In this document: positions 6,782-12,831 of the stretch, in pieces
How positions within the stretch are numbered: the stretch's first letter is position 1
How the letters are laid out: each line of letters starts with the position of its first letter
From: Methanomicrobiales archaeon
GTDB lineage: Archaea; Halobacteriota; Syntropharchaeia; Alkanophagales; Methanospirareceae
NCBI GenBank assembly: GCA_003160755.1
Contig: QEXZ01000007.1
Coordinates: 1 to 12,831, forward strand
Length of the DNA: 12,831 nt
Direction of reading: 5' to 3'
Program-made: the position numbers and the translations under genes
Notes under the pieces: generated by a model
Seen by the model: only the letters and a program-made list of their open reading frames with translations
Told to the model about the DNA's origin: nothing
Database searches by the model: none

Positions 6782-8062
6782 TCACCTCCCACGGAAATGT
6801 CTTAGATTCTCCTTATACGCCTCCACCGTCCTTTCTATGTCCTCCTCACTATGCGCAAAACTGACGAAATTTGTCTCGAACTGCGAAGGTGGCAGAAATA
6901 CACCAGCGGAAAGCATTTTATGAAAAAACCGCAAATATTTGTTCTTGTCACAACTCAAAGCATCTGCATAGTTCCTGACCTCTTTTCCCGAAGGACTGAA
7001 AAACACCTTAAACATCGAGCCCACACCGGAAACGCAACCCTCAACGCCCGAATCACGCAATAATTCTCTTAAAGCCGCCTGCATCCTTTCACCCGCTTTG
7101 TTTATTCTTTGTGGCACTTGCTCCCTCTCTATTATTTCTATCGTTTTCAATCCCGCGGTAACGGAAACAGGATTACCGCTAAACGTCCCTGCCTGATATA
7201 CCGCACCTGAAGGCGCCACGAGCTCCATAAGCTCTTTCCTACCGCCAAACACGCCAATGGGAAAACCGCCACCCACTATTTTACCTAAAGTCGTTAAATC
7301 CGCATCCACACCGTAAAACTCCTGTGCACCGCCCAAAGCGAGTCTGAAACCGGTAATCACCTCGTCAAGGATAAGCAAAACGTCATTTCCCGCCGTTAGT
7401 TTCCGCACTTCGCTCAAATAGCCTTCTTCCGGCGGTATCGGTCCCACGTTCCCCATCACTGGCTCGATTATCACCGCTGCAACCTCTCCCGAGTTCTTCT
7501 CCAGCGTATCGGTAAGTGCCCGCGCATCATTAAACGGGATTTGAAGCGTGTTTTTCACTATGTCCTTTGACACTCCTTCAGAGTCGGGAATACCAAATGT
7601 CGTGGCACCAGAACCCGCTTTCACTAACATCGAATCATGAGCGCCGTGAAAACCACCCTCGATTTTTACTATTTTATCTCGCCCCGTGAACCCTCTTGCA
7701 AGCCGTATCGCAGCCATCGTTGCTTCGCTACCCGTATTAACAAACCGGACCATCTCAATAGAAGGATAATGGTTTATTATCTTTTTCGCAAGCTCTATTT
7801 CCTTTTCATGCGGCGTGCCGTAAAGCCAACCTTTTTCAAGCTGTTCGCTCACCGCTTCCTTCACCTCTTCGTTTCCATGCCCAAGAACGAGTGGTCCGTA
7901 CGCTAAGCAGTAGTCAATGTATTCCCTGCCGTCAACGTCATATATCCGCGAGCCGTTCGCACTCGCCGTGAAGAACGGATACGGCTTATATGCACGCACC
8001 GGACTGCTAACTCCGCCGGGCATGTATCTCGAAGCGAGTTCAAAGAGTTTTTTCGAGTTCAT
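6782..8062 (-). CDS. hemL: Glutamate-1-semialdehyde 2,1-aminomutase
   Basis: This PLP enzyme converts glutamate-1-semialdehyde, made by HemA, into 5-aminolevulinate. The 426-residue length is normal for the family. Visible motifs are PGGVSSPVRAY (15-25), NTGSEATMAAIRLAR (109-123), EGGFHGAHD (135-143), IIEPVMGN (198-205), LDEVITGFR (232-240) and TLGKIVGGGFPIG with the PLP lysine at Lys261. The start MNSKKLFE fits the usual N-terminus. Only 22 bases separate it from the stop of the winged-helix gene upstream, so the two are likely one operon. Its TGA overlaps the ribosome-binding site of the next small gene. No defects are seen. Confidence 0.97.
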   Translation of the reverse strand: MNSKKLFELASRYMPGGVSSPVRAYKPYPFFTASANGSRIYDVDGREYIDYCLAYGPLVLGHGNEEVKEAVSEQLEKGWLYGTPHEKEIELAKKIINHYPSIEMVRFVNTGSEATMAAIRLARGFTGRDKIVKIEGGFHGAHDSMLVKAGSGATTFGIPDSEGVSKDIVKNTLQIPFNDARALTDTLEKNSGEVAAVIIEPVMGNVGPIPPEEGYLSEVRKLTAGNDVLLILDEVITGFRLALGGAQEFYGVDADLTTLGKIVGGGFPIGVFGGRKELMELVAPSGAVYQAGTFSGNPVSVTAGLKTIEIIEREQVPQRINKAGERMQAALRELLRDSGVEGCVSGVGSMFKVFFSPSGKEVRNYADALSCDKNKYLRFFHKMLSAGVFLPPSQFETNFVSFAHSEEDIERTVEAYKENLRHFRGR

Positions 8063-8084
8063 GTTTCTTGCATTCTATCGTCCG

Positions 8085-8426
8085 TCAGGCGATTACGGCT
8101 TCTTTCTTACACTCACTCCTGGCTACTACTTGTTCAAAACCCATCTGTTCTTCTATTTCAATCTCCGCCAACTCGTATTGGAAGCTCTTAAGTGCCCTCA
8201 TCGCCTCACAATCCATATTTGCTGTGTATAATTGTGTTTCCCCCACTTTTCTGGTTGGTTTTACGATTCCATATTTTTCTAATCGCCCCCAGAAATTATA
8301 GAGCGTATCTATCGAAATCTCGGCGCATTCTGCTATCTCCTCTTTCGTGTATTCTATGTTCTGATGCGTGAGTAAGAGGTCTATTACCTTCACCTGAGGA
8401 TACACACCAAATACCTCAACTAACAT
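8085..8426 (-). CDS. Winged-helix transcriptional regulator upstream of hemL
   Basis: The 113-residue protein has a winged helix-turn-helix at about 14-70. VKVIDLLLTHQNIEYTKEEI is followed by the helix pair IAECAEISIDTLYNFWGRLE and a wing ending in KPTRKVGETQLYTAN. The C-terminal 40 residues (about 75-113) are acidic and helical, suited to dimerisation, and the last stretch has a Cys (SECKKEA) of unknown relevance. It resembles archaeal ArsR-like wHTH proteins that lack an obvious ligand domain. Being first in an operon with hemL it may control tetrapyrrole synthesis, though this is only inferred from position. A TATA-like stretch about 27 bases before the ATG suggests a leaderless message and possibly autoregulation. 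Confidence 0.75.
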   Translation of the reverse strand: MLVEVFGVYPQVKVIDLLLTHQNIEYTKEEIAECAEISIDTLYNFWGRLEKYGIVKPTRKVGETQLYTANMDCEAMRALKSFQYELAEIEIEEQMGFEQVVARSECKKEAVIA

Positions 8427-8445
8427 GGTACTATGTAAGTAGGAT

Positions 8446-8498
8446 ATATGTATATATAAATATGGTCAGAACTTCTCTATAGTAGTTTGTTTTATTTA
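8446..8498 (-). promoter_or_regulatory. Promoter of the wHTH-hemL operon
   Basis: On the minus strand two TATA-like boxes precede the regulator gene: TATAAATA near 8488-8497 and TTTATATATA near 8449-8460. The nearer box places transcription start on or next to the ATG at 8426 (leaderless). The farther one gives a leader of about 40 bases. The alternating TATATATACATATAT stretch is also a candidate binding site for the regulator. Confidence 0.45.
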
Positions 8499-8611
8499 TA
8501 CTTTGTTTCACACATCCAAATTCATCACTTCCTTTGCATGCTTATGTAATAAAATTCTTTATCGGGTTCCACTCTTCTACCATCTCATGCTTTTACCTTT
8601 CTTAGCGCAGG

Positions 8612-8629
8612 TTCTTTCTTTAGAAAGAA
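8612..8629. terminator. Weak hairpin at the hemB stop codon
   Basis: TTCTTTC and GAAAGAA (8612-8618 and 8623-8629) can pair as a 7-bp stem with a TTTA loop that includes the hemB stop codon. It is AT-rich and has no strong T-run after it on the minus strand, so a terminator or message-end role is only possible. The rest of the 193-base gap to the regulator gene contains its promoter and no supported gene. Confidence 0.25.
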
Positions 8630-9597
8630 AGTGCTTTTGCAACTTCTTTTGCAAAATACGTGATAATCAAATCCGCACCCGCTCTTTTTATCGCCGTCAG
8701 TCCCTCCATCACTATTTCGCCCCTGTCCAGATAGCCCTTTTCCGATGCCGCGGCTATCATCGAATACTCACCACTGACGCTATAAGCCGCAAGTGGCACG
8801 TCAAATCTTGCACGTACCTTAGAAATGATGTCAAGATAGAAAATAGCGGGTTTCACCATCACGATGTCCGCACCTTCTTCTATGTCAAGTTCCACTTCCC
8901 TTAGCGCTTCGCGTGCATTTGAGACGTCCATCTGATAACCGCTTCGGTCTCCGAATTGGTAGCCCGAATCAGCAGCTTCGCGGAAAGGGCCATATAAAGC
9001 GGAATTGTATTTTGCGGCGTATGACATAATAGCCGTGTCCGTGAAACCCCTATCATCAAGGTTCTCCCTTATTGTTTTTACCATTCCGTCCATCATTCCC
9101 GAAGGCGCCACAATATCTGCACCTGCTTCTGCATGACTCACCGCTATTTTACCCAGCAGTTCCAGTGTAGGATCATTGAGCACTTGTCCATTCCCGGCAT
9201 CTACATCTACAAGTCCGCAATGCCCATGAGTTGTATATTCGCAGAGGCACAAATCAGTAATAATTACAACGTTCTCCACCTCCTTCTTTAGCTTTCTAAC
9301 CGCCCTTTGTATTACGCCCTCCGTATTGAAGGCTTCACTCCCCGTTTCGTCTTTCTTTCGTGGTATTCCGAACAACAGCACCGATTTTATGCCCAGTGAA
9401 CGGGCTTCCGAAACCTCTTTTACTGCGCTCTCGACAGAAAGTCGGTATTGCCCGGGCATGGAATCAATCGGTTTTTTAGTTTCGCCTTCTATGTTCTCGT
9501 CAATAAACAGCGGGAGAATCAGGTCGTCTGTGGAAAGCTGGGTTTCTCTTATCAGCTTTAGCTTTCTCAAACGTCTCATTCTAACTGTTGGGAACAT
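8620..9597 (-). CDS. hemB: Porphobilinogen synthase (delta-aminolevulinic acid dehydratase), intact copy
   Basis: The enzyme condenses two 5-aminolevulinates into porphobilinogen. The 325-residue length is typical. The zinc-type metal site is present as DLCLCEYTTHGHCG with Cys117, Cys119 and Cys127. Both active-site lysines are present: Lys196 in YAAKYNSALYGPFR and Lys249 in MVKPA. The C-terminal GEYSMI block is also intact. The gene is preceded by an AGGAGGT site (9607-9613) nine bases before the ATG and by a TATA-like AGTAAATAAGG (9635-9645), so it may have its own promoter. Its first 91 codons are repeated at 10427-10699, next to hemA. The leader in front of this intact copy is therefore not the original hemA-hemB junction. 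Confidence 0.97.
   Translation of the reverse strand: MFPTVRMRRLRKLKLIRETQLSTDDLILPLFIDENIEGETKKPIDSMPGQYRLSVESAVKEVSEARSLGIKSVLLFGIPRKKDETGSEAFNTEGVIQRAVRKLKKEVENVVIITDLCLCEYTTHGHCGLVDVDAGNGQVLNDPTLELLGKIAVSHAEAGADIVAPSGMMDGMVKTIRENLDDRGFTDTAIMSYAAKYNSALYGPFREAADSGYQFGDRSGYQMDVSNAREALREVELDIEEGADIVMVKPAIFYLDIISKVRARFDVPLAAYSVSGEYSMIAAASEKGYLDRGEIVMEGLTAIKRAGADLIITYFAKEVAKALSF
9325..9597 (-). repeat. 273-bp direct repeat, copy 1 (5' end of intact hemB)
   Basis: This segment equals codons 1-91 of hemB and matches 10427-10699 in the same orientation at 265 of 273 positions by my hand alignment. The match ends exactly at the start codon on one side and after codon 91 (Asn) on the other. All eight differences lie in codons 36-67 and give three amino-acid changes. 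Confidence 0.93.
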
Positions 9598-9656
9598 CTA
9601 ATCGGTACCTCCTATCATTTTTCTCCAGTGGATACCTTATTTACTGCTAATCCTCT
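9598..9656 (-). promoter_or_regulatory. Leader and promoter of intact hemB after the toxin-antitoxin pair
   Basis: The 59-base gap between the DUF2283 stop and the hemB ATG has a TATA-like AGTAAATAAGG (minus strand, 9635-9645) and an AGGAGGT ribosome-binding site (9607-9613). Transcription from that box would start near 9614, just before the ribosome-binding site. This leader shares no similarity with the hemA-proximal start of the other copy, and it may let hemB be expressed despite the insertion. Confidence 0.45.
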
Positions 9657-9902
9657 TCATACTTTAACTCCACCCTCCTTCTCCATTCGATGTCGCACTC
9701 CTGTCCGCATTTGTTCAAATGAAACACTCAAATCCCTCATCTCCACCACCCTCGATGCATCCAATATCTCCATTTCGAGCACGCTACCGTCCTCTCCATA
9801 ATGTGCAATCAACCCCTCTGCAATGTCCACCGAATCAACGAGTTTACCCTCTCTCAACTTCACCAATAAAACATCAGCATCAGGAGAATATTTTATCTGC
9901 AT
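9657..9902 (-). CDS. DUF2283 family small protein, likely antitoxin
   Basis: I take the ATG at 9900-9902 as the start because AAGGAGGTGA (9908-9917) lies five bases before it, giving 81 residues. A longer frame to 9935 has no such signal. The sequence MQIKYSPDADVLLVKLREGK, then DSVDIAEGLIAHYGEDGSVL and EMEILDASRVV, is the DUF2283 pattern (a beta-sheet domain often coded beside DUF4258 toxins). The last 25 residues are charged and helical and probably cover the toxin. The gene overlaps the DUF4258 gene by 23 bases, so the pair is coupled. The toxin-first order is less common but known for other modules such as higBA. It lies between two hemB copies and must have been inserted there. Confidence 0.82.
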   Translation of the reverse strand: MQIKYSPDADVLLVKLREGKLVDSVDIAEGLIAHYGEDGSVLEMEILDASRVVEMRDLSVSFEQMRTGVRHRMEKEGGVKV

Positions 9903-10221
9903 ACGTTTCACCTCCTTTATAATATCGTTCAGCATAAGGAAAATAAACCGTTATAACAACTGGCATTTCACCGTTATACTCGTAAACAGCTCGAATTATA
10001 TGCTCTCCATGCCTTTTATGTGCTATATATCTATTATAGTGTCCAATAATAACTTCTTCTGGATATACCAGTGCATCAAGCACTTTTTCCATATCCAGCC
10101 CCCATATTTCGCTCCTACCCATCGCATGCCAGGTTATCATTATCTTGGTTTCTCTTTTATCTATCCCTAAGTGATATATCTTACCTCTTTCTTTTTCTTC
10201 TATATTAAATATTTCAATCAT
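9880..10221 (-). CDS. DUF4258-like protein, RelE-type toxin candidate
   Basis: From the ATG at 10219-10221 the gene encodes 113 residues; an in-frame GTG six bases upstream is a less likely start. The C-terminal 80 residues fit DUF4258. They start with KIMITWHAMGRSEIWGL, continue with VLDALVYPEEVIIGHYNRYI (about 55-74), then the AHKRHGEHIIRAVYEYNG strand pair, and end in VVITVYFPYAERYYKGG. DUF4258 proteins have a RelE-like fold and are often paired with DUF2283, though toxicity is shown for few. The first 30 residues are an extra, Lys/Glu-rich segment. The start overlaps the stop of the truncated hemB frame by eight bases, so translation of that remnant could feed this gene. Confidence 0.75.
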   Translation of the reverse strand: MIEIFNIEEKERGKIYHLGIDKRETKIMITWHAMGRSEIWGLDMEKVLDALVYPEEVIIGHYNRYIAHKRHGEHIIRAVYEYNGEMPVVITVYFPYAERYYKGGETYADKIFS

Positions 10222-10699
10222 AAGCACACCCGAACAATTGTTGCCTCAACCCCATTCTCTGATTTGCGAAGCTTTTTTCTGAAAACGCTTTTTCTAAAAA
10301 GGTTTTTTCTTCTACTGTTTTTGTTATCTCTTTTGCTATTTCATCTGCTTCTGGCATTATCTCGCCTTTAACCATCTTACTTGGTTCATATCTCCAATCT
10401 GCGGTATCTTCAGAGATAACTTCTAAATTGAAGGCTTCACTCCCCGTTTCGTCTTTCTTTCGTGGTATTCCGAACAACAGCACCGATTTTATGCCCAGCG
10501 AACGGGCTTCCGAAACCTCTTTTACTGCGCTCTCGATAGAAAATCTATATTGCCCGGGCATAGAATCAATCGGTTTTTTAGTTTCGCCTTCGAGGTTCTC
10601 GTCAATAAACAGCGGGAGAATCAGGTCGTCTGTGGAAAGCTGGGTTTCTCTTATCAGCTTTAGCTTTCTCAAACGTCTCATTCTAACTGTTGGGAACAT
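10214..10699 (-). pseudogene. Truncated hemB copy fused to an unrelated 70-residue tail
   Basis: Codons 1-91 duplicate the start of HemB (three amino-acid changes from the intact copy: I36L, L53F, V55I). After Asn91 the frame continues into a sequence with no HemB similarity (LEVISEDTADWRYEPSKM, then GEIMPEADEIAKEITKTVEE and a Lys/Phe-rich end) to TGA 10214-10216. All metal-binding cysteines and both active lysines are missing, so it cannot be a working dehydratase. It lies five bases after the hemA stop with GGAG overlapping that stop, which is what the ancestral hemA-hemB junction should look like. The open frame and its overlap with the DUF4258 gene suggest it is still translated, possibly as a coupling device. 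The tail might also be a small separate protein from the ATG within GEIMPEADE. I do not recognise it. Confidence 0.8.
10427..10699 (-). repeat. 273-bp direct repeat, copy 2 (hemA-proximal hemB fragment)
   Basis: This is the partner of 9325-9597, at an offset of 1102 bases. Codons 1-35 and 68-91 are identical at nucleotide level between copies. The differences are confined to codons 36-67 and are four silent and three replacement codons. Confidence 0.93.
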
Positions 10700-10704
10700 T
10701 TGAT

Positions 10705-12000
10705 TTACTCCTCTTCACCCTTGCCCAATTCCTTCTCGAACTCATCCATAAGAAAATCTATAAAATCACAATTGTTATTATTGTTGTTATCTTTATCGTC
10801 ATCCTCATCATTCTCACCTGAACTCCCACCTCGCATTACCGCATAACTCCTGAGTATCCGGGTTGGTAAATGGAAAGTTTTAGACAAAACGGCATGTGAA
10901 AAACCTTCCAATACCTCTTTCGGGTCCCTGCCTTTTTCGATATAGCCGAGCGCCTTCCTTTTCTCCTCTTCTCTTATTCGAGAGCCGTATTTGTGAATCA
11001 ATGTAATAACCCGTTCTATCTCTTCGCGGTTTAGAATCATTTTAAACCGTTCTATCTCTTCCCTTATTATTAGTTCTACTTTACATACCTCAGAAAGCCG
11101 CTTCTTCAGGTTCTCTTCACTTATCTCATATAAACTGTCCAGGTTATACAATTCCACCCCCTCTATCTCGCCAACTCTCTCCTCCACGTCCTTTGGATTG
11201 GCAATGTCTATAATGAGAAGGTCGTTATCATTTCTACGATGTGCCATTACGCGTTTCATCAAATCACAATCCAGAACATAATGCGGTGCCGAGGTAGTGC
11301 TTATGGCGACGTCACAAACAGAGAGACACCGCTCACTTTCATCCAGCTTTGCCACCTTACCGCCAACCTCTTCTGCAAGTCTCTTCGCTCTTTCATACGT
11401 TCGATTCGCAATAAACATGGCTTTCAATTTTTTTTCTGAAATGGCTCGTGCTACCAGCGTTCCCATTTCTCCTGCACCAATTACAAGTATGCTTTTTCCG
11501 TCCAGTCCCCAGGTTACGTATTCTGCAAGTTCAACTGCTGCGGAGCCAATAGAAACCGAGCCTTCGTTTATTCTCGTTTCGCTCCTCGCTCGCTTCGCCG
11601 TTTTTATCGCCCTGTCAAATGCCATGTCCAGAAGACGGTCCATCGTGCCTTCGAGCTTACTTTCTAGATAGCACTTCTTTATCTGCCCCAGAATCTGGTC
11701 TTCGCCCACTATCATCGCTTCGAGCCCACAAGCAACTCGCATAAGATGCTCTAAGGCATCCTTACCCACGAATATCCCGCTCTTTTTCAATTTCAACCGG
11801 TTAACGACTTCTTCTAACACTTCCCGTGCTTTTTCCGAGCTGATGTATGCCTCTACACGGTTACACGTTTTTATAACTACATAGCCGCACACACGCGGGT
11901 CATCGGCAAATACGCCCGGATTCAACCTCTCCGCTATCTCTTCAAGTTCCTCCACACTGCATTTTTTATGCGAAAACCATAAAGAGCCGATTTTATGCAT
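10705..12000 (-). CDS. hemA: Glutamyl-tRNA reductase
   Basis: The enzyme reduces glutamyl-tRNA(Glu) to glutamate-1-semialdehyde with NADPH, committing glutamate to tetrapyrroles. The 431-residue protein has the catalytic KTCNRVEAY motif with Cys46, the conserved IVGEDQILGQIKKCY block near residue 100, and a Rossmann nucleotide site GAGEMG at 175-180. The C-terminal dimerisation helices follow from about 310. The last 40 residues are unusual: a low-complexity acidic/Asn-rich linker (GENDEDDDKDNNNNNN) and then an amphipathic acidic helix. The start MHKIGSLWFSH fits the family. There is no ribosome-binding site before it, and an inverted repeat spans the gap to the upstream gene. It is 24 bases from the precorrin-2 dehydrogenase gene, so probably in the same operon. 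Confidence 0.96.
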   Translation of the reverse strand: MHKIGSLWFSHKKCSVEELEEIAERLNPGVFADDPRVCGYVVIKTCNRVEAYISSEKAREVLEEVVNRLKLKKSGIFVGKDALEHLMRVACGLEAMIVGEDQILGQIKKCYLESKLEGTMDRLLDMAFDRAIKTAKRARSETRINEGSVSIGSAAVELAEYVTWGLDGKSILVIGAGEMGTLVARAISEKKLKAMFIANRTYERAKRLAEEVGGKVAKLDESERCLSVCDVAISTTSAPHYVLDCDLMKRVMAHRRNDNDLLIIDIANPKDVEERVGEIEGVELYNLDSLYEISEENLKKRLSEVCKVELIIREEIERFKMILNREEIERVITLIHKYGSRIREEEKRKALGYIEKGRDPKEVLEGFSHAVLSKTFHLPTRILRSYAVMRGGSSGENDEDDDKDNNNNNNCDFIDFLMDEFEKELGKGEEE

Positions 12001-12016
12001 TTTTAGGGTTGTGTAT

Positions 12017-12034
12017 ACATAAATTTATTTATGT
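12017..12034. repeat. Short inverted repeat between the precorrin-2 dehydrogenase and hemA genes
   Basis: ACATAAA (12017-12023) and TTTATGT (12028-12034) are a perfect 7-bp inverted repeat around TTTA. It covers the upstream gene's stop codon and ends 17 bases before the hemA ATG. It may be an operator, or simply part of an AT-rich internal promoter: AAATTTATG lies about 25 bases before hemA, which would make hemA leaderless. Confidence 0.3.
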
Positions 12035-12687
12035 GTTTTAAGTTTATCCTCCACAATTTTTAATATACGCTTTTCTGCTACTTCGACTGGGGCATCAAGA
12101 GCAGCCCAGCATTCTGTATCGTTCAAAACTTGGTTCAAAATCGCTCTCCTTTTGGATTCTTCTAAATTAATTTTTTCTTTTAAATGTTTCCTGAGGTGTG
12201 TCTGGATTTGCAGCATCTTTTCCTCTTTATCTTCTATAAGCGACATAATCTGCCCTTTCATATATCTTGCCATTGCAGGCCCTTTCCCACGCGTAGAGAC
12301 GGAAATCAGAAACCCCCCCTTGTTTACAACAGAAGACATAAAAGCATCTCCTTCATCTCTATAATTAACGAGGACGTCAAACTCCGCCGCTGCTTTTAAA
12401 ATACGCGTGTTCAGCGTTTTATCATCGGTACACACGAGGGTTAAAAAAGCCCCTTTTACAAGGTCTTCCAGATTCTGAGTCCACAAATCACACCTGAAAC
12501 ACTGTATCTCCCCCTTTTCCCGCATCTCCTCTATCCAATGCGTGAAATCTCGGCTGTAAACTTCTATATTCATCTCCCCGCTTTCTACGTTCGTTTCCAA
12601 AATCTGCTGTAGTTTCCTCTCTGCAATCGTACCTCCACCAAATACAACGATTCTTTTACCAGAGAGGTCAACATAGATGGGGAGCAT
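12025..12687 (-). CDS. Precorrin-2 dehydrogenase (SirC / Met8 / CysG N-terminal type)
   Basis: This NAD-dependent enzyme oxidises precorrin-2 to sirohydrochlorin, the branch compound for siroheme, coenzyme F430, archaeal haem and cobalamin. In some members it also inserts iron. The 220-residue protein starts MLPIYVDLSGKRIVVFGGGT, a family hallmark with the Rossmann site GGGTIAERK at 17-25. It continues with LVCTDDKTLN (84-93), NYRDEGDAFMSSVV (108-121) holding the acidic residues of the active site, and ISVSTRGKGPAMARYMK (128-144). The helical C-terminal third is the dimerisation part. It lacks the methyltransferase domain of full CysG. No ribosome-binding site is visible before the ATG. It heads the hemA cluster and is separated from the preceding gene's stop by 52 bases. 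Confidence 0.92.
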   Translation of the reverse strand: MLPIYVDLSGKRIVVFGGGTIAERKLQQILETNVESGEMNIEVYSRDFTHWIEEMREKGEIQCFRCDLWTQNLEDLVKGAFLTLVCTDDKTLNTRILKAAAEFDVLVNYRDEGDAFMSSVVNKGGFLISVSTRGKGPAMARYMKGQIMSLIEDKEEKMLQIQTHLRKHLKEKINLEESKRRAILNQVLNDTECWAALDAPVEVAEKRILKIVEDKLKTHK

Positions 12688-12739
12688 GGCACTTGTTCTC
12701 GTTTGTTTAGTAAATAGAAAGGTAAAAGATTTTTGTTTT

Positions 12740-12831
12740 TTAAAGCTTTCGCTTTTTTATCAATCTCATAAACACCGCCTCATCTATTATCTTCACACCC
12801 AGGCGTACTGCCGTATCCAACTTAGAACCCG
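12740..12831 (-). CDS. C-terminal end of a BRCT-domain protein, possibly NAD-dependent DNA ligase, cut by window edge
   Basis: The last 30 codons before TAA (12740-12742) read GSKLDTAVRLGVKIIDEAVF followed by MRLIKKRKL. This is the final helix-strand-helix of a BRCT domain, where 'AGSKL-KA--LG--IIDE--F--LL' is the usual pattern at the end of bacterial-type NAD-dependent DNA ligase (LigA). Other BRCT proteins, such as clamp-loader large subunits, end similarly, so the ligase identity is only a guess. It runs off the right edge and points in the same direction as the tetrapyrrole genes. Confidence 0.6.
   Translation of the reverse strand, partial: GSKLDTAVRLGVKIIDEAVFMRLIKKRKL

Noticed and set aside
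8503..8904. Plus-strand frame of 133 codons over the hemB end
   Set aside because: It is antisense to the conserved C-terminal part of hemB, and its Cys/Phe/His-rich product is typical of a shadow frame.
9326..9601. A 91-residue plus-strand frame, repeated at 10428-10703
   Set aside because: Both are antisense shadows of the duplicated hemB start. They look alike only because the underlying DNA is repeated.
1..12831. CRISPR arrays, tRNA or rRNA genes
   Set aside because: I saw no regularly spaced short repeats and no cloverleaf-like or rRNA-like segments on either strand.

Overview
The window looks like chromosomal DNA of a euryarchaeon. A methanogen-related or ANME-1-like lineage is my guess, from style rather than from any marker. 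Supporting signs are archaeal TATA-like boxes about 25 bases before start codons, several apparently leaderless genes, an archaeal-type MutS-family ATPase, and tetrapyrrole genes of the set that feeds siroheme, F430, haem and corrinoids.

Core pathway, all on the minus strand, read from right to left: the C-terminal tip of a BRCT-domain protein (12740-12831), precorrin-2 dehydrogenase (12025-12687), hemA (10705-12000), a truncated hemB copy (10214-10699), a DUF4258/DUF2283 toxin-antitoxin-like pair (9657-10221), intact hemB (8620-9597), a winged-helix regulator (8085-8426), hemL (6782-8062) and, at the left edge, the first 68 codons of hemC (1-204). HemA and HemL make 5-aminolevulinate from glutamyl-tRNA. 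HemB makes porphobilinogen and HemC makes hydroxymethylbilane. The precorrin-2 dehydrogenase acts after methylation of uroporphyrinogen III. Uroporphyrinogen synthase and the methyltransferase are not in view.

The tetrapyrrole cluster is broken up by accessory DNA. Between hemC and hemL (about 205-6780) lie a roughly 103-base inverted-repeat element, a small conserved protein, a small membrane protein, a hairpin-plus-T10 terminator, an AT-rich DUF262/HNH endonuclease of the GmrSD type preceded by an overlapping 34-codon upstream ORF, a MutS-like ATPase, a RelB/RelE-type toxin-antitoxin pair, and a tail-anchored membrane protein gene split by an in-frame TAA.

The most striking structure is inside the hemA-hemB junction. 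The first 273 bases of hemB, exactly codons 1-91 from the ATG, occur twice with 8 differences and flank an 829-base segment carrying the DUF4258/DUF2283 pair. The hemA-proximal copy keeps the native operon junction but runs into an unrelated 70-residue tail. The distal copy is the intact enzyme and carries a new leader with its own TATA-like box and Shine-Dalgarno site. This is the layout expected if a small element carrying a 5' hemB fragment integrated into hemB while restoring a complete gene.
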